From NCBI RefSeq assembly GCF_042434745.1, contig NZ_JBHLSS010000041.1: a DNA stretch of 64,000 nucleotides. The stretch is one strand, 5' to 3'. Shown in pieces: positions 30,644 to 43,788 of this stretch (positions within the stretch are counted from its first letter, which is position 1; each line of letters starts with the position of its first letter). Below the pieces are notes generated by a model. It did no database searches and was not told the DNA's origin. It saw only the letters and a program-made list of their open reading frames with translations. This stretch comes from Azotobacter paspali (GTDB taxonomy: Bacteria; Pseudomonadota; Gammaproteobacteria; Pseudomonadales; Pseudomonadaceae). The translations under genes and the position numbers were made by a program.

Positions 30644-31933
30644 TCAGCCGCGGAATTCGGCGCGCCCCCGGTACGGAGCCTTGGCGCCCAGTTGCTCTTC
30701 GATACGCAGGAGCTGGTTGTACTTGGACACGCGGTCGGAACGGCACAGCGAGCCGGTCTTGATCTGGCCGGCAGCGGTGCCCACGGCCAGGTCGGCGATG
30801 GTGCTGTCCTCGGTTTCGCCGGAACGGTGCGAGATCACCGCGGTATAGCCGGCGGCCTTGGCCATTTGGATGGCCTCCAGGGTCTCGCTCAGGGAACCGA
30901 TCTGGTTGAACTTGATCAGGATCGAGTTGGCGATGCCCTTCTCGATACCCTCCCTGAGGATCTTGGTGTTGGTCACGAACAGGTCGTCGCCGACCAGTTG
31001 CACCTTGGTGCCGATCTTATCGGTCAGCCCCTTCCAGCCGGCCCAGTCGGACTCGTCCATGCCGTCTTCGATGGAAATGATCGGGTAGCGCTGGGTCAGG
31101 CCGGCCAGGTAGTCGGCAAAACCGGCGGCATCGAAGGCCTTGCCCTCGCCGGCCAGATCGTATTTGCCGTCCTTGTAGAACTCGCTGGAGGCGCAGTCCA
31201 GGGCCAGGGTCACGTCGCTGCCCAGCTTGTAGCCGGCCTTGCCGACCGCCTCGGCGATGGCGGCCAAGGCATCCTCGTTGGAACTCAGGTTCGGCGCGAA
31301 GCCGCCTTCGTCACCCACCGCGGTGTTGAGGCCACGGGCTTTCAGCACGGCCTTGAGGTTGTGGAAGATCTCGGCGCCCATGCGCAGCGCGTCGGCGAAG
31401 CTCTTGGCACCGACCGGCTGTACCATGAACTCCTGGATATCGACGTTGTTGTCGGCATGTTCGCCGCCATTGATGATGTTCATCATCGGCACCGGCATGG
31501 AGTAGACGCCCGGCGTGCCGTTCAGGTCGGCGATGTGCGCGTAGAGCGGCACGCCCTTGTCCTTGGCGGCCGCCTTAGCGGCGGCGAGGGATACGGCGAG
31601 AATCGCGTTGGCGCCCAGGCTGGCCTTGTTCTCGGTGCCGTCCAGTTCGATCATCGCCCGGTCGAGCGCCTTCTGGTCGGCCGGGTCCTTGCCCAGCAGC
31701 AGGTCGCGAATGGGGCCATTGACGTTGGCCACGGCCTTCAACACACCCTTGCCCAGATAGCGGGCCTTGTCGCCGTCACGCAGCTCCAGTGCCTCGCGGG
31801 AACCGGTGGAGGCGCCGGACGGAGCGCAGGCGCTACCGATGATGCCATTGTCGAGAATCACGTCGGCTTCCACGGTGGGGTTGCCACGGGAGTCGAGCAC
31901 TTCGCGTCCCTTGATATCGACGATCTTTGCCAT
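30644..31933 (-). CDS. eno: Enolase
   Basis: The 429-residue enzyme has the family signatures MMNIINGGEHADNNVDIQEF, ISIEDGMDESDW (metal ligands), LVGDDLFVTN and ISHRSGETEDSTIADLAVG with the lysine region before it. It interconverts 2-phosphoglycerate and phosphoenolpyruvate and is also part of the RNA degradosome in many gammaproteobacteria. It follows kdsA, which consumes phosphoenolpyruvate, with a 40-base gap. Confidence 0.98.
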   Translation of the reverse strand: MAKIVDIKGREVLDSRGNPTVEADVILDNGIIGSACAPSGASTGSREALELRDGDKARYLGKGVLKAVANVNGPIRDLLLGKDPADQKALDRAMIELDGTENKASLGANAILAVSLAAAKAAAKDKGVPLYAHIADLNGTPGVYSMPVPMMNIINGGEHADNNVDIQEFMVQPVGAKSFADALRMGAEIFHNLKAVLKARGLNTAVGDEGGFAPNLSSNEDALAAIAEAVGKAGYKLGSDVTLALDCASSEFYKDGKYDLAGEGKAFDAAGFADYLAGLTQRYPIISIEDGMDESDWAGWKGLTDKIGTKVQLVGDDLFVTNTKILREGIEKGIANSILIKFNQIGSLSETLEAIQMAKAAGYTAVISHRSGETEDSTIADLAVGTAAGQIKTGSLCRSDRVSKYNQLLRIEEQLGAKAPYRGRAEFRG

Positions 31934-31973
31934 TGTTGTTCAACACTCCATAGATAACTGCAAGCGACAGGGT

Positions 31974-32819
31974 TCAAGCTGTTTCGATTGGCGGGAATTT
32001 CTTGACCAGCGAGTCCAGTTGCACGAGTTGGGCGAGGAAGGGCTCAAGCTTGTCCAGGCGCAGGGCGCAGGGGCCGTCGCACTTGGCGTTATCGGGGTCC
32101 GGATGGGCCTCGAGGAACAATCCGGCCAGCCCCTGGCTGATACCGGCCTTGGCCAGGTCGGTGACCTGGGCGCGGCGGCCGCCGGCGGAGTCGGCACGCC
32201 CGCCCGGCATCTGCAAGGCATGGGTCACGTCGAAGAACACCGGGTATTCGAACTGCTTCATGATGCCGAAGCCGAGCATGTCGACCACCAGGTTGTTGTA
32301 GCCGAAGGAGGTGCCGCGCTCGCAGAGGATCAACCGGTCATTGCCGGCCTCCTCGCACTTACGCAGGATGTGCTGCATCTCCTGCGGAGCGAGGAACTGG
32401 GCCTTCTTGATGTTGATCACCGCGGAGGTCTTGGCCATGGCGACCACCAGGTCGGTCTGCCGGGACAGGAAAGCCGGCAGTTGCAGGATGTCGCAGATCT
32501 CCGCCACCGGCGCTGCCTGCCAGGGCTCGTGCACGTCGGTGAGCACCGGCACGCCAAAGGCCTTCTTCACCTCCTCGAAGATCCGCATACCGTCTTCCAG
32601 GCCGGGGCCGCGGAAGGAGGCGATAGAGGAACGGTTGGCCTTGTCGAAGCTGGCCTTGAACACGTAGGGAATGCCAAGTTTCTCGGTGACCCGCACGTAC
32701 GCCTCGCAGACCTTCAGCGCCAGATCACGGGACTCCAGCACATTCATCCCGCCGAACAGCACCATGGACTTGTCGTTGGCGATCTCGATAGAACCGACTC
32801 GAATGGTCTTCTGGGTCAT
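31974..32819 (-). CDS. kdsA: 3-deoxy-D-manno-octulosonate 8-phosphate synthase
   Basis: The 281-residue enzyme has VLFGGMNVLESRDLAL, VFKASFDKANRSS, PVLTDVHEPWQ and FFDVTHALQMPGG, all KdsA signatures. It condenses arabinose 5-phosphate with phosphoenolpyruvate in Kdo synthesis for lipopolysaccharide. ATG at 32819 lies one base after the pyrG stop; an in-frame upstream start would overlap pyrG. Confidence 0.97.
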   Translation of the reverse strand: MTQKTIRVGSIEIANDKSMVLFGGMNVLESRDLALKVCEAYVRVTEKLGIPYVFKASFDKANRSSIASFRGPGLEDGMRIFEEVKKAFGVPVLTDVHEPWQAAPVAEICDILQLPAFLSRQTDLVVAMAKTSAVINIKKAQFLAPQEMQHILRKCEEAGNDRLILCERGTSFGYNNLVVDMLGFGIMKQFEYPVFFDVTHALQMPGGRADSAGGRRAQVTDLAKAGISQGLAGLFLEAHPDPDNAKCDGPCALRLDKLEPFLAQLVQLDSLVKKFPPIETA

Positions 32820-32820
32820 G

Positions 32821-34452
32821 TCAGGCCTTCCGGGCTTTCTGCGCGAGCGCGGCATTGACGAAACCGCTGAACAGCGGATGGCCGTCGCGCGGGGTGGAGG
32901 TGAATTCCGGGTGGAACTGGCAGGCGACGAACCAGGGATGGTCGGCCACCTCGATCACTTCCACCAGGGCACCGTCGCCGGAACGGCCGGTGACCTTGAG
33001 GCCGGCCTCGATCAGGTGCGGCAGCAGGTTGTTATTAACCTCGTAGCGATGGCGGTGGCGCTCGACCACCTCGTCCTTGCCGTAGCACTGGCGTACCTGC
33101 GAGTTCGCCTCCAACTGGCACTCCTGAGCCCCGAGGCGCATGGTACCGCCCAGGTCGGAAGACTCGCTGCGTACCTCGGTGGCACCGGTGGCGTCCTGCC
33201 ACTCGGTGATCAAGCCGATCACCGGATGGCCGCAGGACTTGTCGAACTCGGTGGAGTTGGCGTCCACCCAGCCCAGCACGTCGCGGGCATACTCGATCAC
33301 CGCCACCTGCATGCCGAGACAGATGCCCAGGTAGGGAACCTTGTTCTCGCGGGCATACTTGACCGCGGCGATCTTGCCCTCCACTCCGCGCAGGCCGAAG
33401 CCACCCGGCACCAGGATAGCATCGGCGCCCTCCAACAGCTCGGTGCCCTGGTTCTCGATGTCTTCCGAGTCGATGTAGCGCAGATTGACGCGGGTACGGT
33501 TCTGGATGCCAGCGTGCCCCATGGCCTCGATTAGCGACTTGTAGGCATCCAACAGCTCCATGTACTTGCCGACCATGGCGATGGTGACTTCCTTCTCCGG
33601 ATGCAGCTTGGCGTCGACCACGCGCTCCCATTCGGAGAGGTCGGCGCTCCCGCACGCCAGGCCGAAGCGCTCGACGACGATATCGTCGAGACCCTGGGCA
33701 TGCAGCACCGAAGGAATCTTGTAGATGGTGTCGACGTCCTCCAGGGCGATCACCGCACGCTCCTCCACATTGGTGAAGAGGGCGATCTTGCGCCGCGAGG
33801 AAATGTCGATCGGATGGTCGGAACGGCAGATCAGCACGTCGGGCTGCAGGCCGATCGAGCGCAGCTCCTTCACCGAGTGCTGGGTCGGCTTGGTCTTGGT
33901 CTCGCCGGCGGTGGCGATGTAGGGCACCAGGGTCAGGTGGATCAGCATCGCGCGCTTGGCGCCGACTTCCAGGCGCAACTGGCGGATCGCCTCGAGGAAC
34001 GGTTGGGATTCGATGTCGCCGACGGTACCGCCGATCTCCACCATGGCCACGTCGGCGTTGCCAGCACCCTTGATGATGCGCCGCTTGATCTCGTCGGTGA
34101 TGTGCGGAATGACCTGGATGGTGGCGCCCAGGTAGTCGCCGCGGCGCTCGCGGCGCAGCACGTCCTCGTAGACGCGGCCGGTGGTGAAGTTGTTGTTGCG
34201 GGTCATGGTGGTGCGCACGAAGCGCTCGTAGTGCCCCAGGTCGAGATCGGTCTCGGCCCCGTCGTGGGTGACGAACACTTCGCCATGCTGGAAGGGGCTC
34301 ATGGTGCCCGGATCGACGTTGATGTAGGGATCCAGTTTGAGCAGGGTGACCTTCAGTCCCCGCGCCTCCAGGATGGCCGCCAAGGATGCCGATGCAATGC
34401 CTTTCCCCAATGAAGAAACAACACCGCCCGTGACGAAGATGTAGCGCGTCAT
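32821..34452 (-). CDS. pyrG: CTP synthase
   Basis: The 543-residue enzyme has an N-terminal synthetase domain (FVTGGVVSSLGKGIASASLA, ATP and UTP binding) and a C-terminal glutaminase with nucleophile Cys in LGICLGMQVA and the His-Glu of the triad in QFHPEFTS. It makes CTP from UTP with glutamine. It is followed immediately by kdsA, whose product Kdo needs CTP for activation. Confidence 0.98.
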   Translation of the reverse strand: MTRYIFVTGGVVSSLGKGIASASLAAILEARGLKVTLLKLDPYINVDPGTMSPFQHGEVFVTHDGAETDLDLGHYERFVRTTMTRNNNFTTGRVYEDVLRRERRGDYLGATIQVIPHITDEIKRRIIKGAGNADVAMVEIGGTVGDIESQPFLEAIRQLRLEVGAKRAMLIHLTLVPYIATAGETKTKPTQHSVKELRSIGLQPDVLICRSDHPIDISSRRKIALFTNVEERAVIALEDVDTIYKIPSVLHAQGLDDIVVERFGLACGSADLSEWERVVDAKLHPEKEVTIAMVGKYMELLDAYKSLIEAMGHAGIQNRTRVNLRYIDSEDIENQGTELLEGADAILVPGGFGLRGVEGKIAAVKYARENKVPYLGICLGMQVAVIEYARDVLGWVDANSTEFDKSCGHPVIGLITEWQDATGATEVRSESSDLGGTMRLGAQECQLEANSQVRQCYGKDEVVERHRHRYEVNNNLLPHLIEAGLKVTGRSGDGALVEVIEVADHPWFVACQFHPEFTSTPRDGHPLFSGFVNAALAQKARKA

Positions 34453-34614
34453 GAATAACCCTAGAAGTCTGCGTTTAAGCGGCCGGCGCCGCCGGGGGAA
34501 GCGAAGAGCGATTGCGCACAGTGCGACAACAGCAAAGCATTGCGGGTTCCCTGGCCGGAGCCCGCAGTAACGATATAAGACGGGAGAGTAGTCTACCGGA
34601 AAGGGGTTTTCAGC

Positions 34615-35922
34615 TCAAACTTCGACGCCGCCCGGCGGTTTCCAAAGCAGCCGCCAGGCCCCGTCGACCGGCCCGTCGAGACCGGGCAGCGCGGCCACGG
34701 CGAGCAGTTCGCCCATCCGATAGAGCAGCGGCAGGCGGCTACGGGCGAAGGCCGGAAGCCCACGCTCGTTGAGCAGGCGCTTGAGGTCGCGGTGGCCGCG
34801 TCCCGGCACCTTCAGCGCTTCGCCGCCCAGCCGGTAGCGAACTTCGAGAGGACCATCCGGCACCTCGCCCTGCAAGCGCAAAAGGCCATTGCCCGGCAGC
34901 GCTAGGGGCTCGGCCGGCCGGCTCCAGGCCAGCGGTCCGCCAGGTGGACGCAGCCAGTCCCCGGCAAGCCACCAGATCCGTCCCGTCCCGCGGCGCAGTT
35001 CTCCGCCCGCCAGCCGCCAGAGCGGCGCCGCATCCGGCGCCGCATCGCGCAGCGCCTCCCAGCCCGCCCAATGGGCGCTATCCGGCAGAGCCGTGAAAGG
35101 AGCCAACCAATGGCGCAGGGCATTGCGCTGACGCGCCGGGGATAACGCGAGCAACGGCGCCAGGGCCAGCGACGGCGGCCCGAGCCAGGGGAGACCGCCC
35201 TCCCCCCCCGCGGTGGCCAGATCCAGTTGCGCCAGATCGTCCAGCAACTCCCGAGCCTCGGCCATGTGCGCCGCGCTGCGGGCCATGTTGCGCACGGCCT
35301 GCGGCCAGCGTTCGACCAATGACGGCAATACACGATGACGCAGGAAGTTGCGGGAAAAGCGCAAATCCCGGTTGGACGGGTCCTCGATCCAGTGCAGGGC
35401 CCGCGAGACGGCGTAATGCTCCAGCTCGCCGCGGGAAACCTCCAGCAGGGGCCGCACTAGCCAGCCGCGGCCGAGCGGGCGCAGCCCCGGCATGGCCGCC
35501 AGGCCGCGCACGCCGGCGCCGCGCAGCAGGCGGAAGAGCAGCGTTTCGGCTTGGTCGTCGAGGTGCTGGGCGGTCAGCAACACCTCATCCGCACCGAGCG
35601 CCTCGGCGAAGGCCCGATAGCGCGCCTCGCGGGCGGCCCGCTCGAGGCTGGCGCCGGCCACGACGCGGACCCGGCGTATGACCAGGGGAATCCCCAACTG
35701 CGCGCAGACCTGCCGGCAGTGCTCCGGCCAGTCGTCAGCCACGCTCTGCAGGCCGTGATGCACGTGGAGGGCGGTCAGCGGCGGCAAGGCGTGATGCCGG
35801 GCAAGCCCTGCCAGCAAGTGCAGGAGCACGCAAGAATCCAGCCCGCCGGAAAAGGCCAGGCGCCAGGCCGGCGCCTCTCGCCAGGGTGTCAGGGCGGCGA
35901 GCAGGCGGGACTCCAGGGTCAT
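34615..35922 (-). CDS. tilS: tRNA(Ile)-lysidine synthetase
   Basis: The 435-residue enzyme has the PP-loop FSGGLDSCVLLHLLAG at residues 24-39, then LTAQHLDDQAETLLFRLLRG and SNRDLRFSRNFLRHRVLPSL. The C-terminal domain with PGRGHRDLKRLLNERGL supports tRNA recognition. It modifies C34 of tRNA-Ile2 to lysidine so that it reads AUA. It sits between accA and pyrG. The 162-base gap to pyrG holds no gene. Confidence 0.95.
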   Translation of the reverse strand: MTLESRLLAALTPWREAPAWRLAFSGGLDSCVLLHLLAGLARHHALPPLTALHVHHGLQSVADDWPEHCRQVCAQLGIPLVIRRVRVVAGASLERAAREARYRAFAEALGADEVLLTAQHLDDQAETLLFRLLRGAGVRGLAAMPGLRPLGRGWLVRPLLEVSRGELEHYAVSRALHWIEDPSNRDLRFSRNFLRHRVLPSLVERWPQAVRNMARSAAHMAEARELLDDLAQLDLATAGGEGGLPWLGPPSLALAPLLALSPARQRNALRHWLAPFTALPDSAHWAGWEALRDAAPDAAPLWRLAGGELRRGTGRIWWLAGDWLRPPGGPLAWSRPAEPLALPGNGLLRLQGEVPDGPLEVRYRLGGEALKVPGRGHRDLKRLLNERGLPAFARSRLPLLYRMGELLAVAALPGLDGPVDGAWRLLWKPPGGVEV

Positions 35923-36053
35923 GCCGGGAAAACCGAGAAAGCCTCAGCGCGGCGCAATGGAAACCGCCACACGGCGGGCCATGCACCCGCAAGACGCCGG
36001 ACGTATCGGGTATTTTCGCCCGCTCCCAACGGAGTAGCGCCGCTCGATCCGCA

Positions 36054-37004
36054 TCAAGCCCTGCCGTAACTCATCAGACGCTCGTAGCGCTGCTCCAGCA
36101 GGCTGTCGGCATCCAAGCCACGCAGACTTTCCAACTGGACCAGCAGCGTCTGACGGACGCTCTCGGCTGTGGCGGCCGGATTGCGGTGGGCGCCACCCAG
36201 GGGTTCGCCGATCACTTCGTCGACGATGCCGAGCTCCCTCAAACGCACGGCGGTGATGCCCATCGCCTCGGCGGCGTCGGCGGCCTTCTCGGCGGTGCGC
36301 CAGAGGATCGAGGCGCAGCCTTCCGGCGAAATCACTGCATAGGTGGAGTACTGCAGCATGTTCAGGCGGTCGCAGACACCGATCGCCAGCGCGCCGCCGG
36401 AACCGCCCTCGCCGATCACCGTGGAGATAATCGGCGTCTTCAGGCGCGCCATCACCCGCAGGTTCCAGGCAATGGCCTCGCTCTGGTTGCGCTCTTCGGC
36501 GTCGATGCCGGGATAGGCACCGGGCGTATCGATGAAGGTCAGGATCGGCAGCTTGAAGCGCTCGGCCATCTCCATCAGACGGCAGGCCTTGCGGTAGCCT
36601 TCGGGGCGCGGCATGCCGAAATTGCGGCGGACCTTCTCGCGCACGTCGCGGCCCTTCTGATGGCCGATGACCATGACCGGCTGGTCGTCCAGGCGCGCCA
36701 CGCCGCCGACGATGGCGGCATCGTCGGTGAAATGGCGGTCACCGTGCAGCTCCTCGAACTCGGTGAAGATGTATTCGAGGTAGTCGAGGGTGTAGGGTCG
36801 CCGCGGATGCCGCGCCAGTTGAGCGATCTGCCAACTGGTCAGGTTGCCGAAGATGCTCGCGGTGAGCGCATGGCTCTTGTCCTGAAGGCGGGAAATCTCG
36901 TCGCTGATGTTCAGCGCATTGTCATCGCCGACCAGACGCAGCTCTTCGATCTTGGCTTGCAGGTCGGCAATCGGCTGTTCGAAATCCAGAAAATTTGGGT
37001 TCAT
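36054..37004 (-). CDS. accA: Acetyl-CoA carboxylase carboxyltransferase subunit alpha
   Basis: The 316-residue protein has the ISTVIGEGGSGGALAIGVCD signature and PGAYPGIDAEERNQSEAIA of the carboxyltransferase alpha subunit. With AccD it transfers CO2 from carboxybiotin to acetyl-CoA, the first step of fatty acid synthesis. ATG at 37004 (MNPNFLDFEQPIADLQ) matches the family start; the longer frame upstream is not expected. Gene order dnaE-accA-tilS is conserved. Confidence 0.97.
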   Translation of the reverse strand: MNPNFLDFEQPIADLQAKIEELRLVGDDNALNISDEISRLQDKSHALTASIFGNLTSWQIAQLARHPRRPYTLDYLEYIFTEFEELHGDRHFTDDAAIVGGVARLDDQPVMVIGHQKGRDVREKVRRNFGMPRPEGYRKACRLMEMAERFKLPILTFIDTPGAYPGIDAEERNQSEAIAWNLRVMARLKTPIISTVIGEGGSGGALAIGVCDRLNMLQYSTYAVISPEGCASILWRTAEKAADAAEAMGITAVRLRELGIVDEVIGEPLGGAHRNPAATAESVRQTLLVQLESLRGLDADSLLEQRYERLMSYGRA

Positions 37005-37146
37005 AGGTTTCCGTCTTGAGTCGACGGCCTGGCGGCCGTTTGCTGTTCCATTTGGCGCCTCAACCTTACGGGATCGGGCACCTGGCGTCGAGGATCGGAG
37101 CAGTCCAGAACGATCCCCGCGCACGATGATTCCGCCGGCATTCGTC

Positions 37147-40677
<3,531 letters not shown>

Positions 40678-40758
40678 GAACAGACCTTGGCTCACGGAAA
40701 AACGACAGGGACGAGATTGTAACCGCCCCAACGGCGACTGTTCGCGATGGGCGCTCGC

Positions 40759-41394
40759 TCAGGAGGTCGAGGCACTGGCCGGGGCACGGCGGCTGGAAAC
40801 GACATCGAGCAGCTCACGCACCGGCGCGAAGGAGCGCCGATGGATCGGGGTCGGCCCCAGACGGGCTAGGGCCTCCAGGTGCACAGCCGTGGGATAGCCC
40901 TTGTGCCGGGCCAGCCCGTAACCGGGATAGAGGGCGTCGAGCACGAGCATTTCCCGGTCCCTGGCGACCTTGGCGAGGATGGAGGCCGCGGCGATGGCCG
41001 GCACCTGGGCGTCGCCCTTGATCACCGGCGCGCAGGGCACCGCCAGTTCAGGGCAGCGGTTGCCGTCGATCAGCGCCAGGCGGGGCGTCACGGCGAGCCC
41101 TTCCACGGCACGCCGCATGGCCAACATCGTCGCGTGAAGGATGTTCAGCCGGTCGATCTCCTCCACCTCGGCGCGCGCGATGCACCAGGCCAGAGCCTTC
41201 TCGCGGATCTCCTCGGAGAGCACCTCGCGACGGGCTTCGGAAAGCTTTTTCGAGTCGTTCAGTCCCAGGATCGGCCGCGCCGGATCGAGGATCACCGCGG
41301 CGGTGACGACCGCCCCACAGAGCGGACCGCGGCCGACCTCGTCGACACCGGCGACCAGCGCCTCGACCCGGCCGAAATCCAGACCCAACTGCAT
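40759..41394 (-). CDS. rnhB: Ribonuclease HII
   Basis: The 211-residue enzyme has VAGVDEVGRGPLCGAVVTAA with the first Asp and Glu, LIDGNRCPEL and KGDAQVPAIAAASILAKVAR. It cuts RNA in RNA-DNA hybrids, mainly at single ribonucleotides. ATG at 41394 overlaps the lpxB stop by four bases, so it ends the lpx group. Confidence 0.95.
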   Translation of the reverse strand: MQLGLDFGRVEALVAGVDEVGRGPLCGAVVTAAVILDPARPILGLNDSKKLSEARREVLSEEIREKALAWCIARAEVEEIDRLNILHATMLAMRRAVEGLAVTPRLALIDGNRCPELAVPCAPVIKGDAQVPAIAAASILAKVARDREMLVLDALYPGYGLARHKGYPTAVHLEALARLGPTPIHRRSFAPVRELLDVVSSRRAPASASTS

Positions 41395-42536
41395 CAGGCG
41401 CGCTCCGCCAGTTCGAGCACCGACTCGGCCGCCCGACGCGAAGCGTCCCGACGCAGCGAGCGATGGATGGCGTCGAAGCATTCGGTCTGCTCCCCCCCGA
41501 TCTCCAGCAGTGCTATCAAGGCCTCGGCCAGCGCCTCGGGCGTCGCGCGGTCCTGCAGCAGTTCGGGCACCAGCGCCCGGCCGGCGAGCAGATTGGGCAG
41601 GGAGAAGAACGGCGTCTTTACCAGGTGCCGCGCGACTTTGTAGGTCAACGGCGCCAGGCGATAGGCCACGACCATCGGACGCTTGTACAGCAGGGCCTCC
41701 AGGGTTGCGGTACCAGAGGCGATGAGCACCGCGTCGCAAGCAGCCAGCGCCTCATGGGAACGACCGTCGAGCAGCATCACCGGCAGGTCGCGGCGGGTAT
41801 GGCTGAGCATCTCTTCGAGCTGCCGGCGCCGCTCGGGGCTCGCGCAGGGCACGACGAAACGCAGCGGTCCGGCGTGCAGCGCCAGCAGGCGCTCGGCGGC
41901 CTCGATGAACAATGGGCCGAGACGAGCCAGTTCTCCGCCGCGGCTACCCGGAAGCAGGGCGATGATGGTTTCCCCGTCCGTCAGATCCAGGGCGGCCCGG
42001 GCGGCGTCGCGATCGGTCTGCAAGGGAATCTGGTCGGCCAGCGGATGGCCGACGAAGCGGACCGGCACGTTCCAGGCCTCGTAGAATTCCGCCTCGAAGG
42101 GGAACAGGGTGAGCATCAGGTCGCAAGCTTGGCGGATCTTCAGCACGCGCTTCTGCCGCCAGGCCCACACCGACGGGCTGACGTAATGCACGGTACGGAT
42201 GCCGGCACGATGCAGGCGGAGTTCGATCCCCAGGTTAAAATCCGGGGCATCGATGCCGATGTACAGGTCAGGACGGGCTTCAAGCAGGTCGCGAATCAGC
42301 CGCCGGCGACGCAGCAGCAGTTCAGGAAGACGGCCGAGTACCTCGAATAGGCCCATGACCGCCAGTCGCTCCATGGGGAAATAAGACTGCAGCCCCTCGG
42401 CCTGCATGCGTGGGCCGCCGACGCCGATGAACTCGATATCCGGACGAACCGCCTTCAAGGCCTGCATCAGGCTGGCGCCGAGGATATCGCCCGAAGCCTC
42501 GCCGGCCACCAGGGCTACGCGCAGCACCCCGGCCAT
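41394..42536 (-). CDS. lpxB: Lipid-A-disaccharide synthase
   Basis: The 380-residue glycosyltransferase (family 19) starts MAGVLRVALVAGEASGDILG and carries GVGGPRMQAEGL, YVSPSVWAWRQKRVLKIR, LLPGSRGGELARL and ASGTATLEALLYKRPMVVAY. It joins UDP-2,3-diacylglucosamine and lipid X. It starts two bases past the lpxA stop. The other lpx genes lie upstream in the same operon. Confidence 0.97.
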   Translation of the reverse strand: MAGVLRVALVAGEASGDILGASLMQALKAVRPDIEFIGVGGPRMQAEGLQSYFPMERLAVMGLFEVLGRLPELLLRRRRLIRDLLEARPDLYIGIDAPDFNLGIELRLHRAGIRTVHYVSPSVWAWRQKRVLKIRQACDLMLTLFPFEAEFYEAWNVPVRFVGHPLADQIPLQTDRDAARAALDLTDGETIIALLPGSRGGELARLGPLFIEAAERLLALHAGPLRFVVPCASPERRRQLEEMLSHTRRDLPVMLLDGRSHEALAACDAVLIASGTATLEALLYKRPMVVAYRLAPLTYKVARHLVKTPFFSLPNLLAGRALVPELLQDRATPEALAEALIALLEIGGEQTECFDAIHRSLRRDASRRAAESVLELAERA

Positions 42537-42537
42537 C

Positions 42538-43314
42538 TCAGCGGGTAATCCCACGGGTGGAGGCGCGCACGGAATCGCGGAAGATCGCAACCTCGGGGAA
42601 CTGTTTGGCCGACTCCTCCAGTTCCGCTAGCGCCTGCTCCACGGTCAGCCCCTGGCGATAGACGACCTTGTAGGCCCGGCGCAGCGCATTCATGGCCTCG
42701 GGGCTGAAACCGCGCCGGCGCATGCCCTCGAAGTTCATGCTGCGGGCCTGGGCCGGGCTGCCGAGGACAGTGACGAAGGCCGGCACATCCTTGGATACGC
42801 CGCTGCCCATGCCGACGAAGCTGTGCGCGCCGATCTGGCAATGCTGGTGGATCAGGGTATAGCCGGAGAGGATCGCCCAGTCGCCCACATGCACATGACC
42901 GGCCAGGGAAGCGTTGTTGATGAGGATGCAGTGACTGCCCACCACGCTATCGTGACCGATGTGCACATAGGCCATGATCAGGTTGTGGTCAGCGATAGTG
43001 GTTTCCGAACGGTCCTGGACAGTGCCGCGATGGATGGTGACCCCTTCGCGGATCACGTTGTGGTTGCCGATCACCAGCCGGGTCGGCTCACCCTTGTATT
43101 TCAGGTCTGGGGTATCCTCGCCAATGGTGGAGAACTGGAAAATCTTGTTGTGCCGGCCGATCCAGGTCGGCCCCTTGACGATCACATGGGGACCGATCTC
43201 TGTGCCTTCGCCGATGTGCACGTTCGGCCCGATTAGAGTCCAGGGACCGATACGTACGTCGGACGCCAGGGTGGCGGTCGGGTCGATGATGGCGCGAGGA
43301 TCGATCAAACTCAT
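42538..43314 (-). CDS. lpxA: UDP-N-acetylglucosamine acyltransferase
   Basis: The 258-residue protein is a left-handed beta-helix of hexapeptide repeats (IGPHVIVKGPTWIGRHNKIF) with the catalytic His in NLIMAYVHIGHDSVVG. It carries out the first step of lipid A synthesis. The start ATG overlaps fabZ by four bases. Confidence 0.97.
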   Translation of the reverse strand: MSLIDPRAIIDPTATLASDVRIGPWTLIGPNVHIGEGTEIGPHVIVKGPTWIGRHNKIFQFSTIGEDTPDLKYKGEPTRLVIGNHNVIREGVTIHRGTVQDRSETTIADHNLIMAYVHIGHDSVVGSHCILINNASLAGHVHVGDWAILSGYTLIHQHCQIGAHSFVGMGSGVSKDVPAFVTVLGSPAQARSMNFEGMRRRGFSPEAMNALRRAYKVVYRQGLTVEQALAELEESAKQFPEVAIFRDSVRASTRGITR

Positions 43315-43751
43315 AGCTTTCGTTCCGCACAAATGATTTCGCCCGAGCAAACCTGCTTGTCGTCCACCAAGGCCTGGCATTCGAACTTCCAGATACTGCG
43401 CTTGGCGCTGAGGAACCTCGCCTCGAGGATCAACTGGTCGCCCGGTATCACCGGTTGACGAAAGCGCATCTTGTCCGAGCCTACGAAGTAATAGATTGTG
43501 CCGTCGGCAGGCTTCACGTCCAGCATCTTGAAGCCCAGGATGCCGGCGGCCTGGGCCATCGCCTCGATGATCAGCACACCCGGCATGATCGGATGCTGAG
43601 GAAAGTGGCCGTTGAAGAACGGCTCGTTGATGCTGACATTCTTGTAGGCGCGAATGCGCTGGCCCTCGACATCAAGGTCCACCACGCGATCGACCAGAAG
43701 GAAAGGATAGCGGTGCGGCAGGTATTCGCGAATCTCGTTAATGTCCATCAT
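43311..43751 (-). CDS. fabZ: 3-hydroxyacyl-ACP dehydratase FabZ
   Basis: The 146-residue protein starts MMDINEIREYLPHRYPFLLV and contains the hotdog-fold active site FFNGHFPQHPIMPGVLIIEA with catalytic His and Glu. It dehydrates 3-hydroxyacyl-ACP in fatty acid elongation and competes with LpxA and LpxD for substrate, which explains its place between them. Confidence 0.97.
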   Translation of the reverse strand: MMDINEIREYLPHRYPFLLVDRVVDLDVEGQRIRAYKNVSINEPFFNGHFPQHPIMPGVLIIEAMAQAAGILGFKMLDVKPADGTIYYFVGSDKMRFRQPVIPGDQLILEARFLSAKRSIWKFECQALVDDKQVCSGEIICAERKL

Positions 43752-43788
43752 TTCCAGGAAAGCCTGTAGGTAAAGTTGGGGACGCCCA